The notes under the pieces: generated by a model | Databases searched by the model: none | What the model was told of the DNA's origin: nothing | The model's input: the letters and a program-made list of their open reading frames with translations, nothing else | Part shown: positions 1 through 8,581 of the stretch, piece after piece | Numbering within the stretch: the first letter of the stretch is position 1 | How the letters are laid out: each line of letters begins with the position of its first letter | NCBI RefSeq assembly: GCF_036488675.1 | Contig: NZ_CP133148.1 | Coordinates: 3,800,001 to 3,864,000 of the forward strand | Direction of reading: 5' to 3' | Length of the DNA stretch: 64,000 bases | DNA from: Sinorhizobium chiapasense | GTDB lineage: Bacteria > Pseudomonadota > Alphaproteobacteria > Rhizobiales > Rhizobiaceae | Made by a program: the position numbers and the translations under genes

Positions 1-3000
1 ATCGCGCGCGTTGAAGGCGGCTTCCGAGATGCCCCACGGGGTCCCGAGGCGACGGCCGTGGTTGATCTGCTCCTGCACCACCAGATTGTTCGTCTGGTTG
101 AGAATGCCGCCCTGCCGCTCCTGCATGACCAGCGGCGGCATCAGATATTCGAACATGGAGCCGGACCAGGAGACGAGCGCGCCGCGCGCGCCGATCGGTA
201 CGATCGGGCGCCCGAGCTTGTACCAGTGCTCCGTAGGCAGATCGCCCTTGGCGATCGCAAAAAGGCTCGTCAGCCGCGCTTCGGAAGCAAGCAGATCGTA
301 GCAGGCCTCGTCGAGCTCGTTGGCATTGACACGGTAGCCGATGGAAAGCAACCGCCGCTCCGGCCGGAACAGGAAGCCGAAATCCATCGAGAAGGCGATG
401 TCGCGTGCGCGCTCCTTGAGCACCAGCAGCCGCTGGCGCAGTGCCTCGATCGCGCCGAGGTCGAAGACGCCGTCGGCGATATGCGCCTCGCAGGTGGAGA
501 CGAGCGAACCCGCCCATTTCTCCACCTCGGCGCTCTGGGCGGTGCGTACCTCGTGATCGAGGTTGGCAGCAAGCTTGTGCATGTCGCGCGCAAGCACTGC
601 CAGGTTGATCACGCGGATCGACGCGAATTCACGCTCGCGCTTGACGGCGGCAAGCGCGTTCTGGAAGCCGGCGATGCGCTCTTCGATCAGGTGGCGCAAC
701 GGCCGGACGGTCTTGCGATCGTCGGGCAGTTCGTTGAGCACTTCCGAGAGAATGGCGGCGACGTCGCCGATGCCGTCGAGACTGCCCTGCACATGGGCGG
801 AGGGTGCCTCGGCCCATTCCCGGCACATGGACGAAACCGAGATCAGGTGGCCGGCGAGGTTGCCGCTATCGACGGACGAGACGTAGCGCGGCTCCATCGT
901 TTCGAGCGATCGCGTCCGGTACCAGTTGAAGAGATGGCCGCGGTATTTCGGCATGCGGTCGATCGTCGCGATCGTCTGCTCGAGCCGCGTGATCGTGTCT
1001 TCGAAACCGATCCAGCCGAAATCGCGCGCAGACATCACCGACAGGAGATAGACGCCGATATTGGTGGGTGACGTACGCTCCGCCAGCACCGGCTGCGGGG
1101 TTTCCTGGAAATTGTCCGGCGGCAGGAAGTTCTGCTCGGCGGTCACGAAGGTTTCGAAATAGCGCCAGGTACGCCGGGCGATCTTGCGCATCTCGTCGAT
1201 TGCTTCATCCGACACGACCAGTTGGTCCTCGGTCTCGGCCGACTGGCTGACAAACCACGCAACCAGAGGCGAAGCCGCCCAAATCAGCGCGAAGGGGATG
1301 CCGATGTAGGGCAGTCCGGTATCGGACACCGCGGCAAGCGCCAATGAAATGACCGAGAGAGCCGGCGCCGTCCACATCGCGCCGAAATAATCGCGGATCG
1401 AGCCGTGGCCGGCGCTCTGAACCTGCGCGGCGGTGCGCCACTCGAGCATCAGTTTGCGGCTGACGAACGTGCGATAAAGCGAACGAACGGTCGCATCCGC
1501 CATCATTGCCGCATTGTGGGCGATGAAAACGATGCGGAGCGCAACTTGCGCGTTGGCAGCGCGAATCTCCGAGAGCACCGTATGCAGATGCGCCCGTGCG
1601 ACGATGTCGTTGCGTCGCGGCATGATACCGTTGATCAGCGACAGGGTGGGAGCGACGAACAGGCTGAAGATCAGCACGATCTGCCAGATCAGCGCCTCGG
1701 TCGGCTCCATGTAGTACCAGCCCATGACCGAAGCGACGAGCCAGGCGACGGGGATCAGCGATCGGCGCAGGTTGTCGTACATCTTCCAGCGGCCGAGCAT
1801 CGACAGGCCGTTCGCCGGATTGAAGATATAGGGCAGCAACTGCCAGTCGCCACGCGCCCAGCGATGCTGGCGCGACATTTCCACCTCGTAGCGGGTCGGG
1901 AAATCTTCGACGAGCTCGACATCGGTGACGAGCGCACAGCGAGCATAGGACCCTTCGAGCAGGTCGTGGCTGAGTACGGCATTTTCTTCGATCCGGCTCT
2001 TCAGCGCCGCCTCGAAGGCATCGACATGGTAGAGACCCTTGCCCGTGAAACTGCCTTCGCCGACGATGTCCTGATAGACGTCGGAAACCGTGAAGACATA
2101 GGGATCGATACCGCGGTTGATCGAGAAGATGCGCTGGAATGCGGAAGCCTCGCTGCCCGTGGTAAGCGAAGGCGTCACACGCGGTTGCAGCAGGCTGTAG
2201 CCGGTGAGCACTTCCTGCTTCTTGTTCACGACCGGCCGATTGATCGGATGGTAGAGCTTGCCGACCAGCTTCGTCACCGCGTCGCGCATCAGGCGGGTGT
2301 CGGAATCGAGCGTCATGACATACTGGACGCCGTCCGGTACCATGTTGGCGCCCTGCAGGAACGAGGTGTCACGGTCGCCGCGGAGCAGAAGGTTGAGCTC
2401 GTGGAGCTTGCCGCGCTTGCGCTCCCAGCCCATCCACACACCCTCGGCCTCGTTGAAGAGCCGGCGGCGATGCAGCAGGAAGAAGCGCGTCTTGCCGTCG
2501 TAGGCGTAGCGAGCGGCGAGCGAGGCGATTTCGTGCTTGGCATATTCGAGGACGTCCATGTCGGCCGGCGTTTCCTCGAACTTGCTGTCGGCCCAGTCGC
2601 TGAGCAGCGCGAAGGAGATTTCGCCCCGCGGGTTGGCGAGATAGTGGACCTCCAGATTGCGGACCAGTTCATCGACATGATCGCGCTTGGCGATCAGGCA
2701 CGGGACGACGACGAGCGTGCGCGCATCTTCCGGGATGCCGTCGAGGAACTCGTAGCCGACAAGCCGCGAGGGTTTGACGACGAGCGTGACCAGCGTGTTG
2801 AACAGCCCCATCGCGCCTTCCGAAGCCGGCAGCGCGAACAATAGCAGCATGATCAGCTTCGCCCCGCTTGGAATTTCCATGGGGCTGACGAAGGCATAGA
2901 CCGCGACCATCGCGAGAATGGTCAGAAGGATGTTCGGTCCGGCGATCGCGAACCAGCCGAGCTTGCGGCCGAAGCGGATGATGTGCTGGAGCGGCGACGG

Positions 3001-4296
3001 CGAATAGCCGATCCTGTTCTCCAACTCCTTGTACTGCGTGCCGACCAGGAAGGAGCCGACGTTCGGTTCCTGCAGCGGCGCTTCGACGGCCGCGGCGGCC
3101 CTTGCTTCCTCGACCATCTCGATCGCGATCTGGGTGACTTCATGCTCGCTGTGACCGGAGCGGCGCGCCAGTTTCTCGATCGTGTCCCGGTACTTGTTGC
3201 GCGAGCCGAAATCGAGCGAGGCATAGTCGGAGCCTTCGCGAAGCGTCGCGTCGATCTTGCTTACGCTCTCGAACCAGACGGCCCAATCCGTGTCGTCGAT
3301 TTCGCGCAGGCTGCGGATGATGTTGCTCATCGTCGCGTTGCCGGAGCCCAGGCGATTCTGCTCGGCGACAAGCGCCTCCTCGACGTCGGTGCCGCGCCTT
3401 TCTAGCCGTTCCTCGATCCAGCCGATCACCGCGCCCGAAGTCTGCGAACCATCGCGCATGCGATAGAGCAGCTGCGCGATGAACGTGTTGTCGGCGGAAC
3501 GTGCCTCCGATTCCGCAAGCAGCGTCCGGCACCTTTCGGGATCGTTCAGGCGCACGATCTGGTCGGCGACCTCGTTCGCCTTCTGCCGCATGCCGCGCGA
3601 GCGCTCGACCCGGATGGCGATCCGGCGCAGGTTCTCGATCAGCACGAAACGCAGGATCGACGGCAACGCCCACAACTCGCCGATCTTGAAGGTTTCATGC
3701 TGCTGGAAGCCCTCGACCATCGCGGTGATGTTTTCCCGCGAAACCATGCTGTGGGTGTGGGCGACATAAAGCCAGGCCAGCGCCATCGTGCGCGGGATGA
3801 CGAGACCCGAGACCGAAAGCGTCGGCAATTGCCGATAGAACCTGCGCGGAAAATCGCGTCGGACTTCCTGGATCGCTTCCTCGACGACATGGTGGTTGTC
3901 GAGCAGCCACTCGGCCGCGGGCGTGATCGAGGAGCCGGCTTCGACGTCGGCCGCCGTCGTGCGGTAGACGCGCAAGATTTCCTTCTCGTTTTCGCGATGC
4001 CGCGCGCGGAAATCGAACGAAAAGAAACCGGGAAGCGACGAAGTGCCCTTCAGGGCGAGATTTTCACCGCATTGCCGAAGGTCGTCGATCGAGAAATAGG
4101 TCGAACGAATCGAATCGTTATAGTCGATCTGTTTCGCTTCGGGGTCGCGCGGTGAATGGGACGGCTTGTTCTGAAGGAGCATGGCTGCAGTTTCTGATTC
4201 CAACCGGGGTTGATCGGCCCGGCTTTCGTTGTTCGGCCAGGTCGATTGCGGCCCTGATGGTCCAAGCGGAGTCGGCGCGTTTCTAGACACGGTCAT
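1..4296 (-). CDS. ndvB: Cyclic beta-1,2-glucan synthase NdvB/ChvB (N-terminal half; 3' end outside window)
   Basis: Inner-membrane enzyme that initiates, elongates and cyclises beta-1,2-glucan from UDP-glucose, for osmoadaptation and host interaction. About 1432 residues are present of a family length near 2830. From the N-terminus: a soluble region, two membrane segments near residues 450-500, then a glycosyltransferase domain with acidic motif Asp664-Ser-Asp666 and RxxRW at Arg809-Trp813. More membrane segments follow up to about residue 1010, then the start of the glucoamylase-like region (motif VSSVDSGNLAGHL). The frame is open back to an ATG at 4296, preceded by a G-rich ribosome site. 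An internal ATG at 4182 is the alternative start, but its ribosome site is poor. No stop occurs before the window edge, so the gene is cut by the window and not broken. Confidence 0.93.
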   Translation of the reverse strand, partial: MTVSRNAPTPLGPSGPQSTWPNNESRADQPRLESETAAMLLQNKPSHSPRDPEAKQIDYNDSIRSTYFSIDDLRQCGENLALKGTSSLPGFFSFDFRARHRENEKEILRVYRTTAADVEAGSSITPAAEWLLDNHHVVEEAIQEVRRDFPRRFYRQLPTLSVSGLVIPRTMALAWLYVAHTHSMVSRENITAMVEGFQQHETFKIGELWALPSILRFVLIENLRRIAIRVERSRGMRQKANEVADQIVRLNDPERCRTLLAESEARSADNTFIAQLLYRMRDGSQTSGAVIGWIEERLERRGTDVEEALVAEQNRLGSGNATMSNIIRSLREIDDTDWAVWFESVSKIDATLREGSDYASLDFGSRNKYRDTIEKLARRSGHSEHEVTQIAIEMVEEARAAAAVEAPLQEPNVGSFLVGTQYKELENRIGYSPSPLQHIIRFGRKLGWFAIAGPNILLTILAMVAVYAFVSPMEIPSGAKLIMLLLFALPASEGAMGLFNTLVTLVVKPSRLVGYEFLDGIPEDARTLVVVPCLIAKRDHVDELVRNLEVHYLANPRGEISFALLSDWADSKFEETPADMDVLEYAKHEIASLAARYAYDGKTRFFLLHRRRLFNEAEGVWMGWERKRGKLHELNLLLRGDRDTSFLQGANMVPDGVQYVMTLDSDTRLMRDAVTKLVGKLYHPINRPVVNKKQEVLTGYSLLQPRVTPSLTTGSEASAFQRIFSINRGIDPYVFTVSDVYQDIVGEGSFTGKGLYHVDAFEAALKSRIEENAVLSHDLLEGSYARCALVTDVELVEDFPTRYEVEMSRQHRWARGDWQLLPYIFNPANGLSMLGRWKMYDNLRRSLIPVAWLVASVMGWYYMEPTEALIWQIVLIFSLFVAPTLSLINGIMPRRNDIVARAHLHTVLSEIRAANAQVALRIVFIAHNAAMMADATVRSLYRTFVSRKLMLEWRTAAQVQSAGHGSIRDYFGAMWTAPALSVISLALAAVSDTGLPYIGIPFALIWAASPLVAWFVSQSAETEDQLVVSDEAIDEMRKIARRTWRYFETFVTAEQNFLPPDNFQETPQPVLAERTSPTNIGVYLLSVMSARDFGWIGFEDTITRLEQTIATIDRMPKYRGHLFNWYRTRSLETMEPRYVSSVDSGNLAGHLISVSSMCREWAEAPSAHVQGSLDGIGDVAAILSEVLNELPDDRKTVRPLRHLIEERIAGFQNALAAVKREREFASIRVINLAVLARDMHKLAANLDHEVRTAQSAEVEKWAGSLVSTCEAHIADGVFDLGAIEALRQRLLVLKERARDIAFSMDFGFLFRPERRLLSIGYRVNANELDEACYDLLASEARLTSLFAIAKGDLPTEHWYKLGRPIVPIGARGALVSWSGSMFEYLMPPLVMQERQGGILNQTNNLVVQEQINHGRRLGTPWGISEAAFNARD

Positions 4297-4655
4297 GTGT
4301 CCCCCCATCCGCCGTCATCCTCCCGAAAGTGGGAAGGCGCCGGAAGCGGGCGCCGCCGGGGACTTGGGCATCGGAGATCGCAAGGCCGACGGCGCGTTGG
4401 ATTTCACGGCCGCGTGATGCATGAAAGTGGCATTTTTTAGCCACAGTGTCAGCAGCTTGCAAGGATTGCGAGCGCAGGTTCGGACGAATTGGGCGAGTCC
4501 GGAGCGGGAGAAAGCGGACCACCGCGCAGACTCCCGCCGGTTCGATGAACGTTCCTGTCAAGTCAGCCCCTTCCTGGTCGTGTTGCGGCATGGCGGCACG
4601 AGATACGGAGCCGCCGGCAAAGGTCCCGCTTCAGGCGGGCCGCGACGGGTCGAAC
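4297..4655. other. Intergenic region between ndvB and the LysR gene
   Basis: About 360 bases without a convincing gene. It contains a short hairpin (GTGGC at 4427-4431 against GCCAC at 4440-4444). On the minus strand there is a weak promoter-like pair, TTGCAA (4457-4462) and CTAAAA (4435-4440) with 16 bases between, that could serve ndvB. Nothing else is recognised. Confidence 0.4.
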
Positions 4656-5549
4656 TCAACCGACCTGTTCGGCAATCCATTCCCTGAAGGCGAGGCTGAT
4701 CGGATTTTCACGCTTGCCCTCCGGAACGGCGAGGTAGTAGCTATTTTCGGTCTGCATCGGTCGATCGAGAACGATCCGCAGCGTGCCTGCGGCAAGTTCC
4801 TGTTCGATGAGATAGCGAGGCAAAAGGGCAAAACCGAGACCCGCGGTTGCCGCCTCGATCACCATCGAGAACTGGTCGAACCGGTTGCCGCGATAGGCGC
4901 CATGTCCATCCACCCCGTTTGTCTCGAACCAATGCGCCCAGAGCTTGGGGCGCGTGGCAAGATGGAGGAGTGGGCCGCCGCCGATATCCTCCGGCGCCTC
5001 GACCGGATTGGCCTTCAGGAGTGAGGGACTGGCGGCCGGAACGATGACCTCGTTGCAAAGAAAGCTGCAGGTTGCCCGCGCCCAGACAGGCTGGCCGTAG
5101 TGGATCGCCAGATCGAAATTCTGCTCGTCGAAATCGAACGGTGCCGAGCGCGAGGCGATATTGATGACGGTGCCCGGATGACGCCTCAGGAAATCGGGCA
5201 GGCGCGGCACCAGCCAGCGGCTGCCGAAAGTCGGCAGCGATGCGATGGACAACGTTGAATCGGCGCGCGCGGAGGCCATGGCGCGCACCATGAGCTCCTC
5301 GGTCTGATGCAGGAGCCGCCGGACTTCCGGCAAGAACTTCTGCCCGGCGTCGGAAAGGATGACCCGCTGGCGCACGCGTTCGAAGAGCAGGACGCCGAGC
5401 TGGGTTTCGAGATCCTTGATCTGTCGGCTGACGGCGCTTTGCGTGAGGTTGAGCTCGGCCGCGGCCTGGGTGAAGCTGCCGTGGCGCGCGGCGCATTCGA
5501 AGGCCTGCAGCGTCGTCACGTCAGGAACCAGTCGTCGGCTTAACTTCAT
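4656..5549 (-). CDS. LysR-family (GcvA-like) regulator of the lysine-catabolic cluster
   Basis: A 297-residue LysR-type regulator of normal length. The winged helix-turn-helix is at residues 25-55 (GSFTQAAAELNLTQSAVSRQ), followed by a periplasmic-binding-like effector domain. It is divergent from the hglS cluster, with 113 bases between the start codons, the classic arrangement for a LysR activator controlling its neighbour. The effector is not visible in sequence. A lysine-pathway intermediate such as 2-aminoadipate or 2-oxoadipate is an inference from context only. Confidence 0.85.
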   Translation of the reverse strand: MKLSRRLVPDVTTLQAFECAARHGSFTQAAAELNLTQSAVSRQIKDLETQLGVLLFERVRQRVILSDAGQKFLPEVRRLLHQTEELMVRAMASARADSTLSIASLPTFGSRWLVPRLPDFLRRHPGTVINIASRSAPFDFDEQNFDLAIHYGQPVWARATCSFLCNEVIVPAASPSLLKANPVEAPEDIGGGPLLHLATRPKLWAHWFETNGVDGHGAYRGNRFDQFSMVIEAATAGLGFALLPRYLIEQELAAGTLRIVLDRPMQTENSYYLAVPEGKRENPISLAFREWIAEQVG

Positions 5550-5662
5550 TCCGGCCTCGCATCAACATAGTCAGAAGCAACGCGATCCAAGGCCGCTTCG
5601 TTCGGATATGATCAAAAATAAGAATGATCTTGTCCTTCACCCTTAGCGCGAGGCGAGCCACA
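5550..5662. promoter_or_regulatory. Divergent control region between LysR gene and hglS
   Basis: The 113 bases between two divergent starts hold an AT-rich core around 5605-5632 with two ATGATC half-sites (5609-5614 and 5625-5630) about 16 bases apart. This is the expected place for LysR binding and for both promoters. No specific box could be proven. Confidence 0.4.
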
Positions 5663-7063
5663 GTGAAAGAAAATAGTTTCGTATCCGCCGACGAGGTCCG
5701 CTCGGCTTTCTCTGCCGCCATGTCGCTCATGTATCGTGAAGAGGTGCCGGCCTACGGCACGCTCATGGAACTGGTGGCGAAGGTCAACGCCGATACGCTG
5801 GTGGCGGACGCGACGTTGAAGGACCGTCTTCAGGCGACCGACTCGCTCGACCGCATCTCGGAGGAGCGCCACGGGGCGATTCGCCTTGGCACGCCGGCCG
5901 AACTCTCGATGATGCGCCGCGTCTTCGCCGTCATGGGCATGTATCCCGTTGGCTACTACGACCTTTCGACCGCCGGCGTGCCGGTCCATTCGACCGCCTT
6001 CCGGCCGGTCGGCGACGCGGCGTTGAAGCGCAATCCCTTCCGCGTCTTCACTTCGCTCCTGCGGCTCGACCTCATAGCCGACGAGACCCTGCGTGCCGAG
6101 GCGGAAGCGATTCTGCGCGAGCGCCGGATCTTCACCTCCGGCGCGATCGAGCTCACCGAAAAAGCCGAGCGCGACGGCGGGCTCGACAAGGCCGATGCCG
6201 AACGGTTCGTCGCCGAGGTGCTCGAAACCTTCCGCTGGCACGACAAGGCTAATGTTGGCGCCGATATGTACAAGCGCCTGCACGACGCGCACCGGCTGAT
6301 CGCCGACGTCGTTTCCTTCAAGGGACCGCACATCAACCATCTGACGCCGCGCACGCTCGACATCGACAAGGTCCAGGCGCTGATGCCCGAATACGGCATC
6401 GCCCCGAAGGCGGTCGTCGAGGGCCCGCCGACGCGCAAATGCGCGATCCTGTTGCGCCAGACGTCGTTCAAGGCCCTGGAAGAGCCCGTCTCCTTCCGCG
6501 ACGGAGAGGGCGCGTGGAAAACCGGTTCGCACACAGCCCGCTTCGGCGAGATCGAACAGCGCGGCATCGCACTGACGCCGAAGGGGCGCGGCCTCTACGA
6601 CCGGTTGCTGGAGGAGTCGCGCAAGATCGTGCGGCCTGCCGCCGATGGGTCGAATGCGAAGCAGTACGAAGCAGCGCTTGCCCGGGCCTTCGAGGCTTTC
6701 CCCGACAGCTGGGCGGAGATCCGGGAGGCAGAACTCGGCTATTTCAGCTATTCTCTGACGGCAAAAGGCCGGCAGACGAAGCTCACCGGCCGTCGCGACC
6801 TCGATATGCTGATCGCCGACGGCCTCGTTGCGTTCGATCCGATCGTCTACGAGGACTTCCTACCGGTTAGTGCCGCCGGTATCTTCCAGTCGAACCTTGG
6901 CGACGGTGGCCAGCAGGAGTTCGTTGCAAGTCCGAACCAGAGGCGCTTCGAGGCCGATCTGGGTGTCGCCGTGCTCAATGAGTTCGATCACTATGCCGGT
7001 ATCGAACAGGCATCGATTGAAAGCTGCCTTCAGGCGCTCTCAGCGGCGATGGCAGCGGAATGA
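5663..7063 (+). CDS. hglS: 2-oxoadipate dioxygenase/decarboxylase (HglS, DUF1338 family)
   Basis: A 466-residue DUF1338 protein. Characterised HglS of Pseudomonas putida is an Fe(II) enzyme converting 2-oxoadipate to D-2-hydroxyglutarate with loss of CO2. The family motif VHSTAFRP, with the probable metal-binding His109, and the NHLTPRTLDID region are present. The GTG at 5663 is preferred over the upstream ATG at 5624 because AGGCGAG lies just before it and the homologous region starts there. It is the first gene of a run with D-2-hydroxyglutarate dehydrogenase 10 bases downstream, i.e. the next enzyme of the pathway, which supports the assignment well beyond the domain name. Confidence 0.88.
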   Translation: MKENSFVSADEVRSAFSAAMSLMYREEVPAYGTLMELVAKVNADTLVADATLKDRLQATDSLDRISEERHGAIRLGTPAELSMMRRVFAVMGMYPVGYYDLSTAGVPVHSTAFRPVGDAALKRNPFRVFTSLLRLDLIADETLRAEAEAILRERRIFTSGAIELTEKAERDGGLDKADAERFVAEVLETFRWHDKANVGADMYKRLHDAHRLIADVVSFKGPHINHLTPRTLDIDKVQALMPEYGIAPKAVVEGPPTRKCAILLRQTSFKALEEPVSFRDGEGAWKTGSHTARFGEIEQRGIALTPKGRGLYDRLLEESRKIVRPAADGSNAKQYEAALARAFEAFPDSWAEIREAELGYFSYSLTAKGRQTKLTGRRDLDMLIADGLVAFDPIVYEDFLPVSAAGIFQSNLGDGGQQEFVASPNQRRFEADLGVAVLNEFDHYAGIEQASIESCLQALSAAMAAE

Positions 7064-7073
7064 TACGCTTACC

Positions 7074-8495
7074 ATGATTGCGAAGGACCATATCGACGCG
7101 TTGACGAACATCCTTGGCGACAAGGGCGTCGTCGCGCGTCAGGAAGACATGCAGGCCTATGAGACCGGCGCGCGTTACGACCAGGGCCGTGCAGCCGCCG
7201 TGCTGCGCCCGGCGACGACGGCGGAGGTTTCTGCGGCCGTTTCCTATTGCGTCCGCAACGGCATCGCCCTCATCCCGCAATCTGGCAATACCGGTCTCGT
7301 CTCTGGCTCGACCCCGGACGTCTCCGGCAGCGAAGTCGTACTCAGCCTCGACCGGCTGACCAGGCAGTTTGAGCTCGATAGCGACAACCGCTCGGTGCGC
7401 GTCGATGCCGGATTTCGGCTCTCCGATCTCAACCGGCGGCTGGAAGAACATGAGCTGCTTTTCCCGATCGATCTCGGCGCAGATCCGCGCATCGGTGGCA
7501 TGATCGCGACCAACACCGGCGGTTCGCGCTTCTTGAAATACGGCGACGTGCGTCGCAATACGCTGGGCTTGAAGGTCGTGCTCGCCGACGAGGACGGCAC
7601 CGTTCTCGATCTCGGCTGCGACCTGCGCAAGAACAATACCGGCGTCGATTGGAAGCAGATCTTCGTCGGCACCTCCGGCGCCTTCGGCATCGTCACCGAA
7701 TGTGTGCTGAACCTCGAGCGGGTGCCGAAACAGACTGCGACGGCTTTCCTCGTCCCGGCAAGCGGCGCCCATGTGCTGCCGCTGCTGAGAGCCATGGAAC
7801 AGCGGTTAGGCGCCTATCTTTCGGCCTTCGAAGGCATGTCGAAGAACGCCATCGCCGCCGCTTTTGCTCACGTATCGTCGCTGAAGAATCCCTTTCAGGG
7901 CGGCAACGTGCCGGACTATGTAATCCTCGCGGAAATCTCCCGCACCTGGGAGCCGCGCGAGGGCGAGCAATCGCTCGATGCCGTGCTCGAAGGCGTGCTC
8001 GCCGAAATCTGGGAATCGGAAGAGGCGCCGCTCGCCGACGCCTTCGTCGGTCCGCCGCACGAGATCTGGGCGCTTCGCCACGCGCTTTCCGAAGGCGTGA
8101 AGCACCTCGGCAAGCTGATCGCCTTCGATCTTTCCTTCCGCAGAGGTGATATCATGGCCTTCTGCGACCATATGAAGGCCGAGATGCCGGAGAAGTTCCC
8201 GGGCGTTACGGTTTGCGATTTCGGCCACATCGGCGACGGCGGCGTGCACTTCAATCTTGTCGTGGCAAAGGATAGCCCGCTATTGACCGAGGCGGATTTC
8301 GAACAGCGCCTGCGCGAATGGGTCTTTGCGGTGGCTGTCGAGCAATATGGCGGCAGCTTCAGTGCCGAGCATGCGATCGGCCGGCGGAACCAGGCCTTTT
8401 ACGATTTCTACACGCCGGAAAAACTCAAAGAGATGGCCGGCGGCCTGAAAACACTTACATCGCCGGGAAGGCTCGGCAGCGTGCGTTTTGGTTAA
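7074..8495 (+). CDS. FAD-linked D-2-hydroxyglutarate dehydrogenase
   Basis: A 473-residue FAD-binding type 4 oxidase related to D2HGDH and glycolate oxidase GlcD. The FAD-binding part shows PQSGNTGLVSGSTPD near residue 65 and IGGMIATNTGG near residue 140. The C-terminal domain has GHIGDGGVHFNL and EHAIGR. It oxidises D-2-hydroxyglutarate, the HglS product, to 2-oxoglutarate and passes electrons to an acceptor such as ETF. The ATG at 7074 is 10 bases after the hglS stop; an upstream in-frame extension overlaps hglS and is unlikely. Family members also act on D-lactate, so the substrate rests on the neighbourhood. Confidence 0.85.
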   Translation: MIAKDHIDALTNILGDKGVVARQEDMQAYETGARYDQGRAAAVLRPATTAEVSAAVSYCVRNGIALIPQSGNTGLVSGSTPDVSGSEVVLSLDRLTRQFELDSDNRSVRVDAGFRLSDLNRRLEEHELLFPIDLGADPRIGGMIATNTGGSRFLKYGDVRRNTLGLKVVLADEDGTVLDLGCDLRKNNTGVDWKQIFVGTSGAFGIVTECVLNLERVPKQTATAFLVPASGAHVLPLLRAMEQRLGAYLSAFEGMSKNAIAAAFAHVSSLKNPFQGGNVPDYVILAEISRTWEPREGEQSLDAVLEGVLAEIWESEEAPLADAFVGPPHEIWALRHALSEGVKHLGKLIAFDLSFRRGDIMAFCDHMKAEMPEKFPGVTVCDFGHIGDGGVHFNLVVAKDSPLLTEADFEQRLREWVFAVAVEQYGGSFSAEHAIGRRNQAFYDFYTPEKLKEMAGGLKTLTSPGRLGSVRFG

Positions 8496-8499
8496 GTCC

Positions 8500-8544
8500 G
8501 CGGGATGAGGGAAAGTGTGAAGCGGTTTTCCGCCCGCATCCCGC
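8500..8544. repeat. Rhizobial palindromic intergenic repeat (family 1)
   Basis: Imperfect palindrome beginning GCGGGATGAG and ending GCATCCCGC, lying between the D2HGDH gene and amaB. Related copies are at 38107-38142 and 42705-42783. It may alter expression within the operon through mRNA structure. Confidence 0.7.
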
Positions 8545-8581
8545 GCAACCGATATATGAGACAAAACGGGAGTCAGATCAG

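Noticed and set aside
58..2844. Long plus-strand reading frames (58-1071 and 1405-2844) opposite ndvB
   Set aside because: They are antisense shadows: the minus strand is continuously open with clear NdvB motifs, while the plus translations are rich in Arg/His/Asp and show no family features.
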